From contig NZ_STGX01000013.1 of NCBI RefSeq assembly GCF_004912155.1, positions 116,651 to 180,650 of the forward strand: 64,000 bases of DNA, read 5' to 3'. Below are positions 58,598 to 64,000 of this stretch, in pieces (position 1 is the stretch's first letter; each line of letters opens with the position of its first letter). Source of the DNA: Glycomyces paridis (GTDB taxonomy: Bacteria; Actinomycetota; Actinomycetes; Mycobacteriales; Micromonosporaceae). The notes below the pieces were generated by a model. The model saw nothing but the letters and a program-made list of their open reading frames with translations. It made no database searches and was not told the origin of the DNA. Both the position numbers and the translations under genes were made by a program.

Positions 58598-59584
58598 ATG
58601 ATGCGACGCACTCTCGGCAACAGCGGAATCGAAGTCAGCGGGATCGGCATGGGCTGCTGGGCCATCGGTGGTCCCTTCCACAACGACGCGGGCCCCAGCG
58701 GGTGGGGAGAGGTCGACGACGCCGAGTCGACCCGCACCGTGCACCGCGCCCTCGACCTGGGCGTGGACTTCTTCGACACGGCCGACGTCTACGGCGCCGG
58801 CCGGAGCGAACGCGTGCTCGGCCGGGCCCTCGCGGGCCGCCGCGACCGGGCCGTGATCGCGACCAAGTGGGGTTGGCGCTTCGACGAGGCGACGAAGTAC
58901 GCCGATGGTGCGGGTGAGACCCCCGAGTACCTGCGCAAGGCCTTGGACGCCTCGCTGGAGCGGCTCGGCACCGACTACGTCGACCTGTACCAGCTCCACA
59001 TCGGCGATCTGGCCGTCGACCTTGCCGCGGAGCTGCTCGGGACGCTCGAAGCGCTGGTCGCGGAGGGCAAGATCCGCGCCTACGGCTGGAGCACCGACCT
59101 CGCGGACCGGGCCGAGGCCTGGGGCGGCGCGGGCGCGCACTTCGCGGCCGTCCAGCACGACTTCTCGGTCCTGCACGGCGCGAAGCCGGAGGTGCTGGAG
59201 GTGTGCGAGCGGCTCGGGCTGGCGGCGGTCAACCGCGGGCCGCTGGCGATGGGGCTCCTGACGGGCAAGTACGGGGCGGGCACGCAGGTCGGGGAGCAGG
59301 ACGTGCGCGCTTCGGGAGTGGGCTGGATGACTCTGTTCGGCGAGGACGGGCGCCCTGCGCCGGCGTCCCTCGCCCGCTTGGAGGCGGTGCGGGAGGTGCT
59401 CACGTCCGGCGGTCGGACGCTCGCACAGGGGTCGCTGGGCTGGCTGTGGGCGGTGAGCGGCGCGACGGTGCCGATTCCGGGCTGCCGCACGGTGGCGCAG
59501 GTGGAGGACAACGCGGGGGCGTTGGAGCACGGCCCGCTTTCGGACGCGCAGGTCGCGGAGATCGGGCGGCTTCTCGCCGCTTGA
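58598..59584 (+). CDS. aldo/keto reductase
   Basis: 328 aa. AKR barrel with FFDTADVYGAGRSERVLG (Asp and Tyr), VIATKWGW (Lys) and DLYQLHIGD (His), and C-terminal GCRTVAQVEDNAGAL (NADPH-binding). An NADPH-dependent carbonyl reductase, probably acting in detoxification given the MerR-type promoter 7 nt before its ATG. A second ATG directly follows (58601). Single gene; terminator 59591-59620. Confidence 0.92.
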   Translation: MMRRTLGNSGIEVSGIGMGCWAIGGPFHNDAGPSGWGEVDDAESTRTVHRALDLGVDFFDTADVYGAGRSERVLGRALAGRRDRAVIATKWGWRFDEATKYADGAGETPEYLRKALDASLERLGTDYVDLYQLHIGDLAVDLAAELLGTLEALVAEGKIRAYGWSTDLADRAEAWGGAGAHFAAVQHDFSVLHGAKPEVLEVCERLGLAAVNRGPLAMGLLTGKYGAGTQVGEQDVRASGVGWMTLFGEDGRPAPASLARLEAVREVLTSGGRTLAQGSLGWLWAVSGATVPIPGCRTVAQVEDNAGALEHGPLSDAQVAEIGRLLAA

Positions 59585-59590
59585 GCGGTC

Positions 59591-59620
59591 GCGCCGCCGG
59601 ACCCGAGGGTCCGGCGGCGC
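59591..59620. terminator. bidirectional hairpin terminator
   Basis: Perfect 13-bp stem GCGCCGCCGGACC/GGTCCGGCGGCGC with a CGAG loop, between the convergent aldo/keto reductase and secreted CBM protein genes. Confidence 0.85.
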
Positions 59621-59627
59621 GTCTCGT

Positions 59628-60416
59628 TCAGATGGCCTCGACGTCGACCCAGAACCTGGTGTCGTTGTAGAGGTTGGCGGCGTTCGATTCGAGCTGGCCC
59701 TTGATCCAGTAGACGGCGGTGCGGTACTTGTCGATGTCGTCGGTGTTGGGGTTGCTCAGGCCGGATTCGCCGTTGCGGTGGCCGGCGAACCAGACGTATT
59801 CGCCGTAGTGGTTCTGGGCCTGGTGGCGGCAGTAGAGGTCGGCGCCGAGGTCGCTGTTGAGCAGGGCGCCGTTGTTCCAGTCGTTGACGCTCTGGCCGGT
59901 GAACCAGCTGCACGCGTTGCGCAGCATGTGCCAGTTCTGTTTGAAGATGCCGAAGTTCGCGGCGTCGTAGGTCTTGTTGTCGCCGTAGGCGTAGTTGGTC
60001 GTCATGCCGTCGGTTTCGAGCATGGCGATGGCGAGGTCGAGGGTGGTGCCGCCGTAGTTGAGGATCTGCTGCTTGCGGTTGCCGAGCCCGTTGACGGTGT
60101 AGGAGCCGCATTCGGCGTTCGACGGGCAGGTGAGCCCGCCGCCGCCGCCTCCTTGGACGATGCAGGACTGCCCGTTCTCCCAGCCCCAGCCGTCGCCGTC
60201 CGGGTCGGAGGCGGAGCCGTTCTGGCAGGTCGGGTAGCCGCTCTGGACGATGCAGGACTGGCCGTTCTCCCAGCCCCAGCCGTCCCCGTCGGGGTCGGAG
60301 GCGGAGCCGTTCTGGCAGGTCGGGTAGTCCTGTGCGGCGGCGGGCGCGGTCTCGGCGAGGCCGAGTCCGATCATGGTGATGCAGAGGGCGAGGAGGATCG
60401 CCAGTTTGCGTTTCAT
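59628..60416 (-). CDS. secreted protein with two CBM10-like repeats and an unrecognised catalytic-type domain
   Basis: 262 aa. Sec signal peptide (LAILLALCITMIGLGLAETAPAAAQ). Residues ~30-60 and ~62-92 are near-identical 31-residue repeats with SDPDGDGWGWENGQSCIV, typical of short Cys-bridged CBM10-like carbohydrate-binding modules. A Gly linker precedes a ~165-residue domain with MLETDGMTTNYAYGDNKTYDAANFGIFKQNW and a HYGEYVWFAGHRNG segment, of lysozyme/chitosanase-like character. Probably an extracellular polysaccharide-acting enzyme; activity unassigned. Confidence 0.8.
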   Translation of the reverse strand: MKRKLAILLALCITMIGLGLAETAPAAAQDYPTCQNGSASDPDGDGWGWENGQSCIVQSGYPTCQNGSASDPDGDGWGWENGQSCIVQGGGGGGLTCPSNAECGSYTVNGLGNRKQQILNYGGTTLDLAIAMLETDGMTTNYAYGDNKTYDAANFGIFKQNWHMLRNACSWFTGQSVNDWNNGALLNSDLGADLYCRHQAQNHYGEYVWFAGHRNGESGLSNPNTDDIDKYRTAVYWIKGQLESNAANLYNDTRFWVDVEAI

Positions 60417-61077
60417 GGTGTGCTCCTTCGAGTGAGGGTCGAGAGCGTTCCGGTGCCCGGCGGCGCGGTCGAGCGGGCGTGCGGGATCGCCGCATGAGCC
60501 GCTGCTTCACGCGCATCGCTTAACCGAGTAATCAGATTTTTCAGCGCCACTACCAGGCATATTGAAGAATATCGATAGAATAGAACTGAACCAGTTAAGT
60601 TGCAACCCGTGCCCGACTGAACCGCCGAAACGCTCCAGCGGGCGTGCGGCAGGAGCATCGTGTGCGTGAGGGGGCGGGCGCGACAGGCCGGCGAGGCGAG
60701 GGAGGGCGCGCGGCAGCGCGGCGGGGTGATGGCCGAGCGGAAGCAGGGGCGGTGCGCAAACGTGGATGGGAGAGATGGGGAGAGGGATTTCCCACCCAGG
60801 GTGGGAGAACAAGGTGCGGCGGCGGCGCCGCTCCAGCGTCGCGCGCGGGTCCGACAAGACGCGCCGCCGCGGCCGCGCTTTCACCCGAACGAGCGAAAGG
60901 GGCGCATCAACGCCCCTTTGTCTCCAGTATCTACCACACCCGAGCCGACCCACTTGGAACCGGGTCACGGCTATGACCTGCGGCGTCGTGCACAATAGCC
61001 GATCTCAGGCCAGGAGCGAAGTACCAGGAGGGGCCGAGCCGCCGCCCGCCCCCACCGGAACCCACGAGGTGAATCCT
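60417..61077. other. 661-bp non-coding region upstream of the HelR gene
   Basis: Its first ~180 bp are AT-rich with two inverted repeats, ATATTGAAGAATAT (60559-60572) and AACTGAACCAGTT (60586-60598). Then comes the dispersed repeat copy B (60780-60890) and a ~180-bp leader to the HelR start. No coding frame or RNA gene recognised; the helR promoter was not resolved. Confidence 0.5.
60780..60890 (+). repeat. dispersed ~110-bp repeat, copy B
   Basis: Same order of blocks as copy A at 20164-20270: CCCACCCAGGGTGGG palindrome, ACAAGGTGCG, CTCCAGC, CGCGCGGGTCCGACAAGA, TCACCCGAA. Sequence just upstream is also loosely similar. Confidence 0.8.
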
Positions 61078-63243
61078 TTGCAGCACAGCGTGTTCCAACT
61101 GCCCGCCAACCTTTCCGCCAAAGCCGACCCGAAGCTCGTCGCCGACGACGAGCGCCACTTCGCCGCCATCGGCGCCAGCCTCGAAGCCACGATCGCCGAC
61201 CTCACCGACCGCCTCGCCGCCGCCCGCCGCGCCCCCGGCGGCACCGGCCAGGCCGCCCTCGACCGCGACCAGGAGATCCACCGCCTCACCGCCCGCCTCA
61301 AGGCCCTGCGCCGCTTCGGCCTCGACCTCTGCCTGGGCCGCATCGTCGCCGCCGACGGCTCCGACCCGGTCTACATCGGCCGCCTCGGCCTCACCGACGG
61401 CCAGGGCCGCCGCCTCCTGCTCGACTGGCGCTCCCCCGCCGCCGAGCCGTTCTTCGGCGCGACCCACGGCGACCCGATGGGCCTGGCCAGCCGCCGCCGC
61501 TACCGCTGGACCCGCGGCCGCATCGGCGACTACTGGGACGAGGTCTTCACCGCCGAAGGCCTCGAAGGGAACGCCGCGCTCGACGACCAGTCCGCGTTCA
61601 TCGCCAGCCTCGGCGGCGACCGCTCGGAGCGGATGCGCGACGTCCTGGGCACCATCCAGGCCGACCAGGACGCGATCATCCGCGCCGGCTCCCACGGCGC
61701 CCTCGTGGTCGACGGCGGCCCCGGCACCGGCAAGACCGTCGTCGCCCTCCACCGCGCCGCCTACCTCGTCTACACCGACCCGCGCCTGGGCCACCACCGC
61801 GGCGACGTCCTCTTCATCGGCCCCCACCAGCCCTACCTCGCGTACGTCTCCGACGTCCTCCCCAACCTCGGCGAAGAGGGCGTCCAGGTCTGCACCCTCC
61901 GCGACCTCCTCCCCGAAGGCGCCGAGGCGCCCGCCGAAACCGACCCCGAGACCGCGCGCCTCAAAGCCGACGCGAGGATGACCGCCGCCATCGAACCCGC
62001 GATCGGCCTCTACGAGCGGTGCCCCGAGCAGGGGATGCGCGTCGGCACCGACTGGGCGGACGTCTGGCTCGCCGCCGCCGACTGGGCCGAGGCCTGGGAG
62101 GCCGCCGAAGAGGGCATCCCGCACAACCAGGCCCGCAACGTGGTCTGGGAGGCGCTCCTGGCGATCCTCGTCGACAAGCACCCCGAGGAGGAGGGCGTCA
62201 CCCCCGACATGGTGCGCCGCTCCCTGCTCAAGGACCGCGCGTTCGTCACCGCCTTCAGCCGCGCCTGGCCGCTCATCGACCCCGACGACCTCGTCGGCGA
62301 CCTGTGGACCGTCCCCGCCTACCTCGCGATGTGCGCGCCCTGGCTCGCCGAAGACGAGATCGCGCGGCTCCAGCGGCCCGAACCGCGGGCCTGGACGGTC
62401 TCGGACCTGCCGATCCTCGACGCCGCCCGCCTGCGCCTCGGCGACCCCGAGGCCGCCCGCGCCGAGCGCCGCCGCGAAGCCTCCGTGGCCGTCGAGCGCG
62501 AGAGGGTCAGGCGCGTCGCCGAGGACCTGCTCGCGGCCGAATACGACAACGAGGGTGCCATGATCATGCTCAAGGGCGCCGACCTCCAGGACGCCCTCGT
62601 CCAGGAGTACGCCCTGCCCGTCGCCGACCCCGACCTCCTCGCCGGCCCGTTCGCGCACATCGTGGTCGACGAGGCCCAGGAGCTCACCGACGCCGAATGG
62701 CAGATGCTCCTCCAGCGCTGCCCCTCGCGCAGCTTCACGATCGTCGGCGACCGCGCCCAGGCCCGGCACGGCTTCACCGAGTCGTGGGCCGAGCGCCTCG
62801 AACGCGTCGGCATGGGCCGCATCGAGACCGCCTCCCTCCACATCAACTACCGCACCCCCGAGGAGGTCATGGCCGAAGCCGAGGTCGTCATCCGCGAAGC
62901 CCTCCCGGACGCCAACGTGCCCGTCTCGGTCCGCTCCAGCGGCCTCCCGGTCCTTCACGGCGCCGCCGCCGACCTCGACCCGATCCTCGACGCCTGGCTC
63001 GCCGAGCACGCCGAAGGCACCGCCTGCGTCATCGCCGCCCCCGGCACCGAGGACCGGTCGGGCGACCGGTCCCGCGTCCGCTCGCTCACCCCGGAACTGT
63101 CGAAGGGCCTTGAGTTCGACCTGGTCGTGGTCCTCGACCCCGCCGGTTTCGGCGAAGGCGACGGCGGCGTCGAGCGCGCGGTGGACCGCTACGTCGCGAT
63201 GACCCGCGCCACCAGCCAACTGGCGATCCTCACCGGAGCGTAG
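61078..63243 (+). CDS. helR: HelR-type UvrD-like helicase (RNA polymerase recycling ATPase)
   Basis: 721 aa from TTG 61078, with GAGG 8 nt upstream; GTG 61069 is an alternative. The N-terminal coiled region (residues ~20-90) is the RNA-polymerase-inserting arm in HelD/HelR. Motif I GGPGTGKTVVALHRAAYLV is near 215, DEAQ-type Walker B IVVDEAQELTDAEW near 522, NYRTPEE and FDLVVVLDP near the end. The actinobacterial HelR subgroup removes stalled or rifamycin-bound RNA polymerase from DNA and gives rifamycin tolerance. Function from family; the rifamycin link here is inference. Confidence 0.85.
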   Translation: MQHSVFQLPANLSAKADPKLVADDERHFAAIGASLEATIADLTDRLAAARRAPGGTGQAALDRDQEIHRLTARLKALRRFGLDLCLGRIVAADGSDPVYIGRLGLTDGQGRRLLLDWRSPAAEPFFGATHGDPMGLASRRRYRWTRGRIGDYWDEVFTAEGLEGNAALDDQSAFIASLGGDRSERMRDVLGTIQADQDAIIRAGSHGALVVDGGPGTGKTVVALHRAAYLVYTDPRLGHHRGDVLFIGPHQPYLAYVSDVLPNLGEEGVQVCTLRDLLPEGAEAPAETDPETARLKADARMTAAIEPAIGLYERCPEQGMRVGTDWADVWLAAADWAEAWEAAEEGIPHNQARNVVWEALLAILVDKHPEEEGVTPDMVRRSLLKDRAFVTAFSRAWPLIDPDDLVGDLWTVPAYLAMCAPWLAEDEIARLQRPEPRAWTVSDLPILDAARLRLGDPEAARAERRREASVAVERERVRRVAEDLLAAEYDNEGAMIMLKGADLQDALVQEYALPVADPDLLAGPFAHIVVDEAQELTDAEWQMLLQRCPSRSFTIVGDRAQARHGFTESWAERLERVGMGRIETASLHINYRTPEEVMAEAEVVIREALPDANVPVSVRSSGLPVLHGAAADLDPILDAWLAEHAEGTACVIAAPGTEDRSGDRSRVRSLTPELSKGLEFDLVVVLDPAGFGEGDGGVERAVDRYVAMTRATSQLAILTGA

Positions 63244-63248
63244 GTCGC

Positions 63249-63297
63249 GGGGCCGCTGGGTCGGGTGCGAACGTTCCGGACCCGACCCGGCGGCCCC
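63249..63297 (+). terminator. hairpin terminator of helR
   Basis: Long interrupted stem: GGGGCCG, GGGTCGGGT pairing with ACCCGACCC, CGGCCCC, 6 bp after the stop codon. Confidence 0.7.
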
Positions 63298-63351
63298 GTG
63301 GCTCCCGGCCTGCGCTTAATCGGTTGCGTCGAGGCCCGGGCGGAGGATGCA

Positions 63352-64000
63352 ATGGCGCCCATGGAACCAGCCGAAGTGGCCGAGCGCATCGGCCTGGGGC
63401 GACTGCACCGACCCGCCGAAGTCCTCAAGCACGACGAACCGTTCCCCGTGTGGCGCTTCAGCACCGACTCCGGCGAGTGGGTCGTCAAGGCCACCCGCCC
63501 CTGGGGCGACTTCTGGCTGGGGGTCGCCGCCCAGGCAGGGCTCCTCGAAGCCGCGGCCTGGCGCGCGGGCGTCCCGACCGCCGAACCGCTCATCCCCGAG
63601 GCGTGCGAGACGGGCCTGTGGCAGCCGATCGGCGACGGCGTCTACGCCCACGCCGTGCGCTTCCACCAGGGCGAGCACCCCGAACCTCCGGTCGCGGACG
63701 CGCTGGCCACGTGGGCTGGAGCCACCGTCGCGGCGATCGAGCGCCTCGACATTGAGGCCGACCCGACGGTCGACGCCGACTACACCTCCCACCCCGAATC
63801 CGAATGGGACACCTGGCTCTCACAGGCGCGAGACCTCGGCGTGCTCGACGCCCGCCAGGCCCGCTCGCTCAAGGACGCCGCCGTGCGCATCGACGCGATC
63901 GCCGCCCCAGCCATGGCCGCGAAACCCCGCAAGCTCGTCATGCACCGCGACTTCAGTCACCTGAACATCCTGACCACCGCCGAGTGCCCGCTCCTCATCG
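63352..64000 (+). CDS. aminoglycoside phosphotransferase-like kinase, 3' end outside window
   Basis: 216 codons visible, no stop before the window edge. GGAGG lies 5 nt before the ATG at 63352; a second ATG at 63361 is possible. Kinase-like fold: a VWRFSTDSGEWVVKA segment near 36 (nucleotide-binding Lys) and MHRDFSHLNIL near 200, the APH catalytic loop (HRDxxxxN). Phosphorylates an unknown small molecule. The missing end would carry the metal-binding Asp of the DxD-type motif. Confidence 0.8.
   Translation, partial: MAPMEPAEVAERIGLGRLHRPAEVLKHDEPFPVWRFSTDSGEWVVKATRPWGDFWLGVAAQAGLLEAAAWRAGVPTAEPLIPEACETGLWQPIGDGVYAHAVRFHQGEHPEPPVADALATWAGATVAAIERLDIEADPTVDADYTSHPESEWDTWLSQARDLGVLDARQARSLKDAAVRIDAIAAPAMAAKPRKLVMHRDFSHLNILTTAECPLLI

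Noticed and set aside
60900..61077. Rifamycin-associated element before helR
   Set aside because: No clear inverted repeat of the expected type was found by eye; a motif scan would be needed.

Overview
The window is about 64 kb of very GC-rich DNA. It has dense, mostly short operons, frequent GTG starts, many start-codon overlaps of the ATGA/GTGA type, and families typical of Actinomycetota (GPP34, SigE-type and ECF41 sigma factors, DUF1023 hydrolase, HelR-type helicase, DesK/NarL two-component systems). A filamentous or soil actinobacterium is the best reading. Glycomycetaceae or a relative is possible, but that is only an impression. No rRNA, tRNA, CRISPR array, phage block or intact insertion sequence was found.

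Layout: 1-3.9 kb holds the end of an alpha/beta hydrolase gene and the tRNA t6A cluster tsaE-tsaB-rimI-tsaD. 3.9-19.9 kb is a patchwork of single genes: DUF998 and TetR/membrane pair, esterase, IS5-type transposase remnant beside an MFS pump, Imm51-like protein, GPP34 protein with an APC permease and GNAT, secreted-type phosphodiesterase, RibD-like reductase, S66 peptidase and histidine phosphatase. 20.4-24.0 kb is a two-gene glycan operon (GH92 mannosidase and GT4 glycosyltransferase). 24.0-30.2 kb is an accessory block with a six-gene minus-strand cluster: YbaB-like protein, lipoprotein, DUF1023 hydrolase with a coiled N-terminus, and WXG-like small proteins. Beside it lie a lipoprotein and two unknown genes.

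30.5-37.5 kb has two sigma-factor loci. One is a SigE-type ECF with a membrane partner. The other is an ECF41 sigma factor with its carboxymuconolactone decarboxylase target, a recognisable ECF41 promoter and two 16-bp tandem repeat arrays. PIG-L deacetylase, rhodanese, aldo/keto reductase and an XRE/DUF2975 pair lie between them. 37.5-40.3 kb is arcD-arcA without arcB or arcC. 40.4-46.8 kb has a tandem-repeat membrane protein, UspA, a GH43 gene with an operator in its promoter spacer, and a Tat-exported PhoX phosphatase preceded by a duplicated 116-bp segment.

47.0-50.6 kb is an ABC exporter plus two-component operon bracketed by direct copies of a ~115-bp repeat. 50.8-59.6 kb carries carotenoid oxygenase/TetR, FMN-dependent hydroxy-acid dehydrogenase, SUKH-like protein, Nudix, APH(6)-like kinase, ArsR-SRPBCC, TauE and a MerR-type-promoter aldo/keto reductase. 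59.6-64.0 kb has a secreted two-CBM protein, a HelR helicase and a phosphotransferase cut by the window edge.

The strongest cross-cutting signal is promoter architecture. At least fifteen genes have a -10 hexamer (usually TANNNT) exactly 6-8 nt before the start codon and no Shine-Dalgarno sequence, implying leaderless mRNAs. Several repeats are also unexplained: the 115-bp pair around the exporter operon, a ~110-bp pair 40 kb apart, the 116-bp tandem before phoX, and the 16-bp arrays at the ECF41 locus.
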